Shown here: positions 8,835 through 16,399 of the stretch, in pieces | Layout: each line of letters starts with the position of its first letter | How positions within the stretch are numbered: position 1 is the first letter of the stretch | DNA from: Cacconaster sp033811195 | Lineage (GTDB): Bacteria > Bacteroidota > Bacteroidia > Bacteroidales > UBA932 | NCBI GenBank assembly: GCA_033811195.1 | Contig: JAPXOZ010000017.1 | Coordinates: forward strand, 1-38,430 | Direction: 5' to 3' | DNA: 38,430 nucleotides | Translations under genes and position numbers: made by a program | The notes under the pieces: generated by a model | Database searches by the model: none | Seen by the model: the letters and a program-made list of their open reading frames with translations, nothing else | Told to the model about the DNA's origin: nothing

Positions 8835-10013
8835 CTAATTGCTAAAGTTGCCCATTTTAAGGAATACAATTTCCTCCTCCGTTAAAAATCTCCATGCTCC
8901 CCTGCGGAGTTTCTTTTTGGTAAGACCGGCGAAATAGACTCTGTCAAGTTTCTTGACCTCGTATCCGAGGTGTTCGAACATCCTTCTTACAACACGATTG
9001 CGGCCCGAATGGATCTCAATGCCCACCTGTGTCATATCATCATCCACATAAGATAGCGCATCCGCGTGTATTTCTCCATCCTCAAGTGTGATTCCCTTAA
9101 TCAGTGCATCAAAATCGGGTTTTTTGAGATTTTTGTCAAGGAATACGTGGTATATCTTTTTTACATTGTTAGAAGGATGAGTCAGGCGTGCCGCCAAATC
9201 GCCATCATTGGTAAATAGCAATACGCCGGTGGTAGCTTTGTCGAGACGTCCCACGGGCACTACGCGCTCTTTACACTTTTCAGTGGAGATGAGGTCTATA
9301 ATGCATTTTTTTGCATGCGGGTCGCTCATAGTGGTGACATAATCTTTGGGCTTATTCATCAGGAGATAGACCTTCTTTTCTCCTTTGAGACGTTGGCCGT
9401 TGAAACGGATATCATCATCAGGCTTTACTTTGGTGCCGAGTTCAGTGACAATTTCGCCGTTTACGGTTACAAGACCAGTTTTGATATACTCGTCGGCTTC
9501 CCTTCGGGAGCAGATGCCGGAATTTGCTATAAATTTATTAAGGCGTACAGTTTCGTTCTGCTCAGATCTTTCTGATCTTTTAGGTCTGTCACGCCTTTCA
9601 GGTTTGTCACGCCTTTCAGGTTTGTCATACCGGTCCCGCTTGTCATATCTTTCGCTCCTCTCATATCTGTCATGCCTGCCGGATTTACTCTGCTTATCGT
9701 ATCTGTCACGGATTTCTCTTTTTTCATGCCTGTCACTTCTCTCATGTCTATCACTTTTATCACGCCTGTCACCTCTCTCATGCCTATCAAGGCTGTCATT
9801 TCTGTCATATCTATCTCTTGAACCTCCGGTACCTCCGTGCTTTTCGGCGGGCTTGCTCTTTCTTATAGGTTTGTCGCCATCTCTATAATGGAACTGTTGG
9901 TCATCCTCTTTTTTAGTATGTCCTGCCAGGCGTGTGCCTTTTCGTGCCAGCTTCGCACTATATGTTTTCTCTTTGCCGCCTTTGCGGCTTTTTTCTATTT
10001 TTCTATTTTCCAT
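8835..10013 (-). CDS. rluB: RluB/RsuA-family 23S rRNA pseudouridine synthase with Arg/Asp-rich N-terminus
   Basis: The 392-residue product has an S4 RNA-binding domain (RLNKFIANSGICSRREADEY, starting near residue 158) followed by an RsuA/RluB-type catalytic domain. The catalytic-loop motif is GRLDKATTGVLLFTNDG, with the catalytic aspartate in RLD. The last part, RNRVVRRMFEHLGYEV, is typical of the RluB/RluE/RluF subgroup, so an LSU rRNA uridine is the likely target; the exact position is not inferable. Unusual is a roughly 150-residue N-terminal extension made largely of R, D, K, E, H and Y in short RYDR/DRHE/DKPERR repeats. Length without it would be normal. The ATG at 10013 (MENRK) is preferred over one eight codons upstream. 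This is the first gene of the minus-strand cluster. Confidence 0.88.
   Translation of the reverse strand: MENRKIEKSRKGGKEKTYSAKLARKGTRLAGHTKKEDDQQFHYRDGDKPIRKSKPAEKHGGTGGSRDRYDRNDSLDRHERGDRRDKSDRHERSDRHEKREIRDRYDKQSKSGRHDRYERSERYDKRDRYDKPERRDKPERRDRPKRSERSEQNETVRLNKFIANSGICSRREADEYIKTGLVTVNGEIVTELGTKVKPDDDIRFNGQRLKGEKKVYLLMNKPKDYVTTMSDPHAKKCIIDLISTEKCKERVVPVGRLDKATTGVLLFTNDGDLAARLTHPSNNVKKIYHVFLDKNLKKPDFDALIKGITLEDGEIHADALSYVDDDMTQVGIEIHSGRNRVVRRMFEHLGYEVKKLDRVYFAGLTKKKLRRGAWRFLTEEEIVFLKMGNFSN
9590..9625. repeat. Tandem 18-bp duplication inside the rluB-like gene
   Basis: Two perfect adjacent copies of an 18-base unit (9590-9607 and 9608-9625) encode repeated DKPERR-type hexapeptides on the minus strand. 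They are part of a longer degenerate Arg/Asp-rich tract covering about 9545-9825. Confidence 0.85.
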
Positions 10014-10034
10014 TTTAAATGCAATTTTGCGCGG

Positions 10035-10042
10035 CAAAGTTA
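10035..10042 (-). promoter_or_regulatory. Putative -7 box of the rluB-era-parC cluster
   Basis: On the minus strand this reads TAACTTTG, matching TAnnTTTG, 21 bases before the ATG at 10013. It lies in the 88-bp divergent gap shared with the permease gene. No TTG was found at the expected -33 position. Confidence 0.5.
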
Positions 10043-10063
10043 ATTCAATCTAAATTATTTTCC

Positions 10064-10071
10064 TACTTTTG
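10064..10071 (+). promoter_or_regulatory. Putative -7 box of the permease gene
   Basis: TACTTTTG fits TAnnTTTG and sits 30 bases before the ATG at 10102. It faces away from the rluB-side box at 10035-10042. Confidence 0.5.
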
Positions 10072-10101
10072 AGACATAATTGAAAAAGAAAAAGCTTGAG
10101 G

Positions 10102-11304
10102 ATGAAAGGATTTTTCAATATGGCAATCGACTCCCTCCTGGACAACAGATTGCGTTCCACACTCACCATACTTATTATTGCCATCGGCATTACCTCGCTG
10201 GTCTCCATTCAGACTGCCATTGAAGGCCTTTCACGTACCGTAGAGAGAAGTTTCGGCCGAATGGGTGCACACTGTTTCACCATTTCATCACTCGAAGAGG
10301 AGGGCGACAGGGCTGCACGCGGTATTTCCCTAGCTGAAGCGCAGGAGTTTGTTCGGAGATATGACTCCAAAGCGGTGGTCAGCATCACTTCTTCGCTGCT
10401 GATGCAACAGGTCTCGGCCGGTGGTATCAATAGCGACCCAACAGTCACCTTAACAGCCACGGATGAACACCATCTACGCCTCGGACTTGCCTCATTGGCT
10501 TCGGGACGCAATTTCAGCAGTCGTGAGATTGAGGGTTCAAGTGACCTTTGCATTATAGGGGACAATATCGCAAGACGACTTTTCAGCAGTCGTAATCCTC
10601 TCGGTGAGACTTTAAGGTTGGGTGCTGTGGAGTATTCGGTGACGGGTGTGATGGAGAGAGAGGGGTCTCTTTTCGGTATCGGTACGGACAATACGATATT
10701 GGTGCCGTTGGGTGCAGCACGTTCGCGTTTCCTCGCTTCCGATGCAAGCTATTCGCTGTCTATAATGCCGGTAGGAGAGGAGTCCGCCTTTGAAGAGGCC
10801 TGGGAGAGAGCTGTAGTGGTTATGAAACTCATCAGGGGGCTTCGTCCGCAGGATGAGGCAAATTTTGCAATCAGCCGCAGCGACTCGATAATAAGGGAGT
10901 TGGATTCCCTCAAGGGCAAACTATCTATAGCGGCTCTGGTCATAGGATTGATTACTTTGCTCGGGGCATCGGTAGGGCTGATGAATATACTGCTGGTTTC
11001 TGTCAAGGAGCGTACCTGCGAGATAGGCATACGCAAAGCTCTTGGTGCCAAACCGCGTACCATTGCGATGCAGTTTCTGACCGAAGCTATGTTGATAGGA
11101 CAGATTGGATGTGCCGCAGGCCTGCTTCTGGGATTGCTTTTCGGTAACCTTGTGGCAAAATTGCTGGGTTGTGCCTTTGCCCTTCCTTGGCGCTGGCTGG
11201 GACTCTCTGTGCTGATATGTATAGTGGTCAGTATCCTTTCCGGCTATCTGCCGGCCAGTCGCGCCTCTCGCCTTGATCCCATAGAAGCATTAAGATGTGA
11301 GTAG
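10102..11304 (+). CDS. MacB/FtsX-type ABC transporter permease
   Basis: The 400-residue product begins with a membrane helix typical of MacB permeases (LRSTLTILIIAIGITSLVSIQ, about residues 17-37). A periplasmic MacB_PCD domain follows to about residue 270. Then come three C-terminal helices containing the FtsX-domain signature KERTCEIGIRKALGAKPRTI and the ending LPASRASRLDPIEALR. Such proteins use ATP hydrolysis by a separate ATPase to drive mechanotransmission or export of lipoproteins, peptides or drugs across the envelope. No ATPase (MacB/LolD type) or periplasmic adaptor gene is adjacent, so the substrate is unknown. The ATG at 10102 is preferred over a TTG two codons upstream. Its TAG stop is also the end of the first unit of a heptamer repeat array. 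Confidence 0.88.
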   Translation: MKGFFNMAIDSLLDNRLRSTLTILIIAIGITSLVSIQTAIEGLSRTVERSFGRMGAHCFTISSLEEEGDRAARGISLAEAQEFVRRYDSKAVVSITSSLLMQQVSAGGINSDPTVTLTATDEHHLRLGLASLASGRNFSSREIEGSSDLCIIGDNIARRLFSSRNPLGETLRLGAVEYSVTGVMEREGSLFGIGTDNTILVPLGAARSRFLASDASYSLSIMPVGEESAFEEAWERAVVVMKLIRGLRPQDEANFAISRSDSIIRELDSLKGKLSIAALVIGLITLLGASVGLMNILLVSVKERTCEIGIRKALGAKPRTIAMQFLTEAMLIGQIGCAAGLLLGLLFGNLVAKLLGCAFALPWRWLGLSVLICIVVSILSGYLPASRASRLDPIEALRCE

Positions 11305-11346
11305 GGGTGCGGGGTACGAGTTACGTGTTACGGGGTGCTGGGTAAA
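11298..11346. repeat. Heptamer repeat array 2a (7 units)
   Basis: Seven phased 7-base units run from the permease stop codon: tgagtag, gggtgcg, gggtacg, agttacg, tgttacg, gggtgct, gggtaaa. The first two units are nearly the same as the first two of the array at 4040. About 117 bases of AT-rich unique sequence follow before array 2b, which points the other way. Confidence 0.75.
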
Positions 11347-11463
11347 TAAAAAACACTCAATTACCTATGCAATGAAACAGTCAGGGATTATTTAAAAGGC
11401 TTATTCAGCACGATATTTGTTTAAATATAGTTCAAATAAACTGAGACATACTCCCCTAAAATT

Positions 11464-11589
11464 GCCGTTGGCCATTAGTCTTGGGCCATTGGCTCAATAC
11501 TCCATACCCGGAGCTCAGAAATCAGAACTCCACCCCGTACCCCGCACCTCGCAACACTAACTACACACTACATACTCTAAACTCAGAAC
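11464..11589. repeat. Heptamer repeat array 2b (18 units, inverted)
   Basis: Eighteen phased 7-base units fill the space up to the rfbC promoter: gccgttg, gccatta, gtcttgg, gccattg, gctcaat, actccat and so on, through cccgtac, cccgcac, ctcgcaa, to tcagaac. Read on the minus strand they belong to the same family as the arrays at 4040 and 11298; the stretch 11568-11590 matches 4088-4110 at 22 of 23 bases. On the plus strand the array happens to be open in the rfbC frame, which gives a false N-terminal extension. Confidence 0.7.
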
Positions 11590-11597
11590 TATTTTAC

Positions 11598-11605
11598 TAT
11601 TTTTG
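11598..11605 (+). promoter_or_regulatory. Putative -7 box of rfbC
   Basis: TATTTTTG fits TAnnTTTG and lies 16 bases before the rfbC ATG at 11622, directly after the end of heptamer array 2b. It supports the ATG at 11622 over upstream in-frame starts. Confidence 0.5.
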
Positions 11606-11621
11606 TGAAAAATATTGTGAA

Positions 11622-12173
11622 ATGAAGTATATCAAAACGGCCATAGAGGGTCCCGTGATTATCGAGCCTAAGGTCTTCCATGACCATAGGGGTTATTTTT
11701 TTGAATCCTTTTCTCTTCGGGAGTTTGAGGCTAATGTGCAAAAAATCAATTTTGTGCAGGACAATGAGTCCTTGTCCGCTAAGCGTGGGGTGATACGAGC
11801 ACTCCATTTCCAGAAGGGAGAGGCGGCACAGGCAAAACTTATCAGAGTAGTGCAGGGCCGTGTGCTCGATGTAGCAGTTGATATTCGTCCTGAGTCCCCT
11901 ACATACGGCAAATATGTTTCAGTAGAGCTCAGTGCTGAGAATAAGCGATTGTTCTTTATACCGCGCGGATTTGCACACGGATATTTGGTATTGGAGGACA
12001 ACACCATATTTCAGTATAAGTGTGATAATTACTATACACCGGAAATGGAGGGCACTTACAGGTGGAATGATCCTGTGTTGGCCATCGATTGGGGCATTGA
12101 TCCGAAAGAGGTGATTCTTTCAGCTAGAGATGCTGAGGCACCGGCCTTCCCATCTTCTGCAGAGCTTCTTTGA
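11622..12173 (+). CDS. rfbC: dTDP-4-dehydrorhamnose 3,5-epimerase
   Basis: The 183-residue product is the cupin-type epimerase RfbC/RmlC, which converts dTDP-4-keto-6-deoxy-glucose to dTDP-4-keto-L-rhamnose in the cytosol, the third step of dTDP-rhamnose synthesis. Visible motifs are DHRGYFFESF, NFVQDNES, the catalytic histidine H62 in IRALHFQKG (commonly RGLHFQ, here with Ala), and FIPRGFAHGYLVL. The C-terminal YTPEMEGTYRWNDP and the catalytic-region WGIDP are standard. Length is normal. The start at 11622 matches family N-termini (MKYIKTAIEGPVIIEP). The last 50 bases overlap the 3' end of rfbD on the opposite strand. Its product serves surface polysaccharide or O-antigen assembly. Confidence 0.95.
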   Translation: MKYIKTAIEGPVIIEPKVFHDHRGYFFESFSLREFEANVQKINFVQDNESLSAKRGVIRALHFQKGEAAQAKLIRVVQGRVLDVAVDIRPESPTYGKYVSVELSAENKRLFFIPRGFAHGYLVLEDNTIFQYKCDNYYTPEMEGTYRWNDPVLAIDWGIDPKEVILSARDAEAPAFPSSAELL

Positions 12174-13017
12174 GTGAGACGCTCCACCAAGGGGTCTCCA
12201 CCCTGAATTCTTCCCTTATTTTACTCTTATCGAGCAGAGAATATGCCGGTCTATGTGCAGCAGTAGGGTACTCTTCCGTAGTTAGGGGATTGACCTTGCA
12301 GTCGAGACCGCAATAGAGCATTATCAGTGCAGCAAAATCAAACCAAGTGCAACTGCCTTCGTTGGTGTAGTGGTAAATTTCCCCTCTGCGCTCTCCGATA
12401 TGCGGTGCTATGGTCACAATTGCTTTGGCCAGGTCACGAGCATAAGTGGGCGTGCCTGTCTGATCGGCTACCACTCCAATCTCACTTCTTTCGCTACCCA
12501 GACGTATCATCGTCTTGACGAAGTTTTTACCATAGGAGGAGTAAAGCCAGGCGGTGCGGATGATCACCCCGCGGCAACGACTTCTGCGTATGGCAAGCTC
12601 TCCTAGACGCTTGGTAGCCCCATAAACACTCTGCGGACGGCAGGGGTCGTTCTCGCGGTAAGCACCTCTTTTGCGCTTTCCGTCGAATACATAATCGGTG
12701 GAGATATGGATAAGCGCTGCATTACGTTCACGCACACACCGTGCGAGGAGTGCAGGACCTTCGGCATTGATTCTAGCGCTTAGTTCCTTTTCGCTTTCGG
12801 CCTTGTCCACATTTGTGTATGCGGCACAATTTATCACCAGATCCACATCGTGCTCCTCCATCAACTTCTTTACACGCTGCCGGTCGCAGATGTCCAATTG
12901 CATAGTCCCCTCTCCGGGTAAGGCATCGGTAAATATCCAGTTCCGGTCATTGTCGACAAGTTCTCTCAACTCGCATCCGAGTTGTCCCAGCGATCCGGTG
13001 ACAAGAGTCTTTGCCAT
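12124..13017 (-). CDS. rfbD: dTDP-4-dehydrorhamnose reductase
   Basis: The 297-residue product is the NAD(P)H-dependent reductase RfbD/RmlD, which makes dTDP-L-rhamnose in the last step of the pathway. It is an extended short-chain dehydrogenase with the nucleotide motif VTGSLGQLGCEL at residues 6-17, a DLVINCAAYTNVDKAE segment, STDYVFDG, and the catalytic YGATK (Tyr and Lys). The ATG at 13017 gives the normal N-terminus; the reading frame continues upstream without family similarity. The gene is convergent with rfbC and overlaps it by 50 bp, an arrangement different from the usual same-strand rfb cluster. rfbA and rfbB are not in the window. Confidence 0.95.
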   Translation of the reverse strand: MAKTLVTGSLGQLGCELRELVDNDRNWIFTDALPGEGTMQLDICDRQRVKKLMEEHDVDLVINCAAYTNVDKAESEKELSARINAEGPALLARCVRERNAALIHISTDYVFDGKRKRGAYRENDPCRPQSVYGATKRLGELAIRRSRCRGVIIRTAWLYSSYGKNFVKTMIRLGSERSEIGVVADQTGTPTYARDLAKAIVTIAPHIGERRGEIYHYTNEGSCTWFDFAALIMLYCGLDCKVNPLTTEEYPTAAHRPAYSLLDKSKIREEFRVETPWWSVSLKEALQKMGRPVPQHL

Positions 13018-13055
13018 AATAGTTATTGTTTTATTATACGATTCTCTATCAACTA

Positions 13056-13086
13056 CAAAAGTAACACCACTTTCCAAAAATTGCAA
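13056..13086 (-). promoter_or_regulatory. rfbD promoter (TTG-N20-TACTTTTG)
   Basis: On the minus strand a TTG (13084-13086) is followed after 20 bases by TACTTTTG (13056-13063), a good match to the Bacteroidota -33/-7 promoter. It predicts a leader of roughly 30 bases before the ATG at 13017. Confidence 0.6.
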
Positions 13087-13157
13087 ATGACCGCTTCCTT
13101 CCCGGATCATTTCCTGAAAAGTCGTCTGTTGATAATTTAATATGTAGTTTTGATTTT

Positions 13158-13197
13158 GATCCCGAGTGGGGATCTGAATCATTGTTCAGGTACTTTT
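13158..13197. other. Tandem small hairpins followed by a T run
   Basis: GATCCC (13158-13163) pairs with GGGATC (13169-13174) over a 5-base loop. CTGAA (13174-13178) pairs with TTCAG (13185-13189), and a run of seven T follows at about 13194-13200. This looks like a weak intrinsic terminator on the plus strand, but no plus-strand gene ends here. It may be a remnant, or the end of an unseen short transcript. Confidence 0.3.
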
Positions 13198-13256
13198 TTT
13201 GTAGGTACTCAATCTGCAAACTGTCACAATAGAGGTCATTGTTTCTCAAAAATCGT

Positions 13257-13264
13257 TATATTTG
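13257..13264 (+). promoter_or_regulatory. Putative -7 box of the DUF4290-ftsK cluster
   Basis: TATATTTG matches TAnnTTTG, 26 bases before the ATG at 13291. A TTG at 13239-13241 is only 15 bases upstream, shorter than usual. Confidence 0.5.
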
Positions 13265-13290
13265 TAAAATGTTTGTAAAAAAATACTGAT

Positions 13291-13929
13291 ATGGATTATA
13301 ATACTCAAAGAGATATGCTTCACCTGCCCGAGTATGGAAGGCACGTTCAGCAGATGATAGAGCAGGTTAAGAAAATTCCCGATCGTGAAAAACGTAACGA
13401 ACAGATACGAGCCGTCATTCAGATAATGGCAATACTCAACCCCCAGATGAAAGATTTTCCGGATTATAAACAAAAACTCTGGGACCATATGTACATCATT
13501 GCCGATTTCGATATAGATGTGGATTCTCCCTATCCTATGCCGGATAAAAAGGAATTCTTCAGCCGCCCTGAGAGTATCCACCATGAAGAGAAGCCTATAA
13601 AGGCATCTTGCTACGGTCGCAATATTGAAAATATGATCAATCTCATTGCGTCGAGAGAAGATGACGATGACAAGAAGGAGATGATCTGCACTCTCGGACA
13701 TTATATGAGGCAACAGTATCTCATCTGGAATAAAGATTCGGTAGCTGATGAAACTATCTTCAGCGATATGGAGAAACTGTCGGAAGGTCGTCTAAAGGTA
13801 CCGGAAGGACTTCAGTTGAGCACGCTCTCAAGCGATGCTACATTCAATCGTCCCGGCGTGATGACCTCAGGCACCTCTAAATCCGGATTCAGCAAAAAAA
13901 CGAGGAATAAGAAGAAAAAGAAAAACTGA
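13291..13929 (+). CDS. DUF4290 domain protein
   Basis: The 212-residue soluble protein matches the Bacteroidota-restricted family DUF4290. It has an N-terminal helical region with YNTQRDMLHLPEYGRHVQQMIEQ-like sequence, then MAILNPQMKDFPDYKQKLWDH, and a central region with YGRNIENMINLI. The C-terminus ends in a Lys-rich tail (SKKTRNKKKKKN) that could contact nucleic acid. No catalytic motif is visible and no function is established for the family. It is separated from ftsK by 15 bp, so the two are probably cotranscribed, which hints weakly at a role in division or chromosome handling. Confidence 0.85.
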   Translation: MDYNTQRDMLHLPEYGRHVQQMIEQVKKIPDREKRNEQIRAVIQIMAILNPQMKDFPDYKQKLWDHMYIIADFDIDVDSPYPMPDKKEFFSRPESIHHEEKPIKASCYGRNIENMINLIASREDDDDKKEMICTLGHYMRQQYLIWNKDSVADETIFSDMEKLSEGRLKVPEGLQLSTLSSDATFNRPGVMTSGTSKSGFSKKTRNKKKKKN

Positions 13930-13944
13930 TCTTCCGAGCTTAAG

Positions 13945-16374
13945 ATGAAAAAGTCCAAATCAGGTAAAAATAAAAAGAACCGCAAAAACAGAGTTGTAGA
14001 TGAGTCACGTGAGCCCTGGTTGTCCAGCGCTGATGCCCGTGTATTGAGAATATTGCTTGGGTTTATTTTTCTTGCACTCACCATCTTCACTGTCGTGGCG
14101 TTGGTTTCCTATATATTTACCTGGGCAACCGATCAAAGTTTATTGAGCGATCCTCATCTCTTCTCCGGTGCCGCTGAAGAGGCCTCCAATTCCGGAGGCA
14201 GAGTGGGCTTGGTGTGGGCGGATTTCCTGATTTCTAAATTATTTGGTCTGGGATCTTTTGCGGTGCCCTTCTTTTTTGGTGCTGTGTCGATTGCCTGTTT
14301 CAGACTGCGCAAAATCAATTTGCTACGTCTATTTATGGTGTCAATCATTGGTGCGATCGTCATTTCGCTTATTTTGGCCTATGTTTCAGGTTTTACAAAA
14401 TACGAGTTCTTTTTAGGCAACGGCCTTGGCGGTTCCTATGGCAGACACGCCGTCTATTGGCTTATTTCGATGCTCGGTAATATCGGCGCGGGCTGTGTGC
14501 TGATGATCCTATTGCTGCTCTGGCTTGTACTGCTCAGCAAGAAGGTGGCATTGCGCTTTGATGATTTGATGTGGGATGTAGCCAATCGCCCCCGTAGGGA
14601 GAAAGTTATTGCCACTTCAGAAGATCCGGAAATGGAAAAAGAAGAGGAAGAAGAACTCGATGATGATCCTGCTTATGATTCGGCCTATCCGGAATTGCAA
14701 CCTGATATGGCGACGGAGGATCTTAATTCCGATTTTTTGCCTCAGGATATCGTAGAGTCAGAAGCTCAGACTATAAGTGATAATCCGGACGATGTGATCA
14801 TAAAGATAGAGGGTTCGGATCATGATTTTATAAAAAATCTGACCGAGGAGGAGAAATCCCGTCTTTTTGATCCCAGACTCGATTTGCCGGATTACCGTCA
14901 TCCCTCACTCTCATTGTTGGATGACTATAGGGACAAGTGGCATACCGTCTCAATGGAGGAGCTGGAGAAGAACAAGACCAAGATCGTAACCGTGCTTGGT
15001 CACTATAAGATTAAGGTGGTGGCCATAACTGCAAAAATGGGTCCTACGGTAACACTTTACAAGATACATCTGGCAGACGGTATGAAGATATCGCAGGTAC
15101 GTAGCCGTGAGGAGGATATTGCGCTCTCTCTTGGGGCAAAAGGTGTGCGTGTGGTGACGCTTATCGACTCGGTAGGTATTGAAGTGGCCAATGAGAATCC
15201 CTCTGTAGTGCCGCTCAAGTCCATTCTCAATGACCCTAAGTTTAAGAACACCGAAATGGAGCTTCCTCTGGCGATGGGCATTACAGTTACCAATGAGCCA
15301 TTTTTCCTCGACCTCGCCAGGATGCCGCATTTGCTTATTGCCGGTGCTACAGGTATGGGAAAATCGGTAGGCCTCAACTGTATAATCACCTCGCTTCTTT
15401 ATACCAAACACCCGGCAGAACTCAAGTTTGTCATGGTGGATCCCAAGAAAGTGGAATTATCGCTCTACGCCAAGCTCGACAAGCATTTTCTGGCAAAGAT
15501 TGCTGACGAATCGGAGGCTATCATAACTGATACCAGGAAGGTGGTAAACACCCTTAAGTCGCTCTGCATCGAGATGGAAGATCGTTATGATCTGCTCAAA
15601 ATGGCCGATTTGCGCCATATCAGGGATTATAATAAGAAGTTTCTAAACCGCCGTCTCAACCCGCAAAAAGGACACAAATTCTTACCCTATATCGTTGTCG
15701 TGATAGATGAGTTTGCCGACCTGCTCGTTACTGCCGGTAAAGAGATAGAAGAGCCCATAGCACGTCTTGCACAGCAGGCCCGTGCAGTGGGTATTCATCT
15801 GGTAATTGCTACTCAAAGACCCACAACGGATATCATTACCGGTACCATAAAAGCCAATTTCAACTCAAGGATAGCATATAAAGTAAATGCTTCCATTGAC
15901 TCAAGGACCATTCTCGATACCCCCGGAGCCAACCGTCTAATAGGTAGAGGCGATATGCTGGTGATGTATCCCGGTGAGGATATTGTTCGCGTACAGTGCG
16001 CCTTTGTGGATGCGCACGAGATCCTGGCTGTCACACGAGAGATCAGTGCCCAGCAGGGCTATGACCACGAATTTTATCTTCCGGAGGTGTCGGATGAGGA
16101 AGAGTCATCCGGAGGGAATGATTATGGAGTTAATCTCAAAAATCGTGATGCCCTGTTTGAGGATGCCGCTAAGATCGTGGTGATGGCTCAACAAGGCTCT
16201 ACCTCACTTATCCAGCGTAAACTTGAGATAGGATATGCCCGTGCAGGACGCATCATTGACCAACTCGAGGCAGCAGGTATCGTTGGCCCGTTCGGTGGCA
16301 GCAAAGCCAGAGATGTTCTGGTGTCGGATCTCGCTACCCTCGATATAATTCTTGAGACTCTTGACCGAATTTAG
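13945..16374 (+). CDS. ftsK: DNA translocase FtsK
   Basis: The 809-residue product is an FtsK/SpoIIIE DNA pump that acts at the division septum to clear and resolve chromosome termini. A Lys-rich start is followed by about four membrane helices in the first 200 residues, then an acidic linker (about 215-265). An alpha/beta motor domain has Walker A GATGMGKS at residues 467-474 and Walker B ending at D588 in VVVIDEFADLL. The C-terminal gamma winged helix (about 735-809, ending GPFGGSKARDVLV) would read polar KOPS-type sequences. The length fits Bacteroidota FtsK, with a much shorter linker than in E. coli. It lies between DUF4290 and the LolA-like gene. Confidence 0.95.
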   Translation: MKKSKSGKNKKNRKNRVVDESREPWLSSADARVLRILLGFIFLALTIFTVVALVSYIFTWATDQSLLSDPHLFSGAAEEASNSGGRVGLVWADFLISKLFGLGSFAVPFFFGAVSIACFRLRKINLLRLFMVSIIGAIVISLILAYVSGFTKYEFFLGNGLGGSYGRHAVYWLISMLGNIGAGCVLMILLLLWLVLLSKKVALRFDDLMWDVANRPRREKVIATSEDPEMEKEEEEELDDDPAYDSAYPELQPDMATEDLNSDFLPQDIVESEAQTISDNPDDVIIKIEGSDHDFIKNLTEEEKSRLFDPRLDLPDYRHPSLSLLDDYRDKWHTVSMEELEKNKTKIVTVLGHYKIKVVAITAKMGPTVTLYKIHLADGMKISQVRSREEDIALSLGAKGVRVVTLIDSVGIEVANENPSVVPLKSILNDPKFKNTEMELPLAMGITVTNEPFFLDLARMPHLLIAGATGMGKSVGLNCIITSLLYTKHPAELKFVMVDPKKVELSLYAKLDKHFLAKIADESEAIITDTRKVVNTLKSLCIEMEDRYDLLKMADLRHIRDYNKKFLNRRLNPQKGHKFLPYIVVVIDEFADLLVTAGKEIEEPIARLAQQARAVGIHLVIATQRPTTDIITGTIKANFNSRIAYKVNASIDSRTILDTPGANRLIGRGDMLVMYPGEDIVRVQCAFVDAHEILAVTREISAQQGYDHEFYLPEVSDEEESSGGNDYGVNLKNRDALFEDAAKIVVMAQQGSTSLIQRKLEIGYARAGRIIDQLEAAGIVGPFGGSKARDVLVSDLATLDIILETLDRI

Positions 16375-16399
16375 CACGATCTTTGCACAGGATTGAGGT

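Noticed and set aside
9385..9888. 167-codon plus-strand open frame rich in Leu/Ser
   Set aside because: It is the antisense reading of the Arg/Asp-rich repeat in the rluB-like gene; the low complexity explains the lack of stops.
11481..11621. N-terminal extension of rfbC
   Set aside because: The in-frame extension translates the heptamer repeat array and has no similarity to the epimerase family; the promoter box at 11598-11605 also lies within it.
13018..13182. N-terminal extension of rfbD
   Set aside because: Family N-terminus begins at the ATG at 13017, and the rfbD promoter (13056-13086) lies inside the extension.
13049..13249. 66-codon minus-strand open frame upstream of rfbD
   Set aside because: No family similarity, overlaps the hairpin region and rfbD promoter, and low length is expected by chance.
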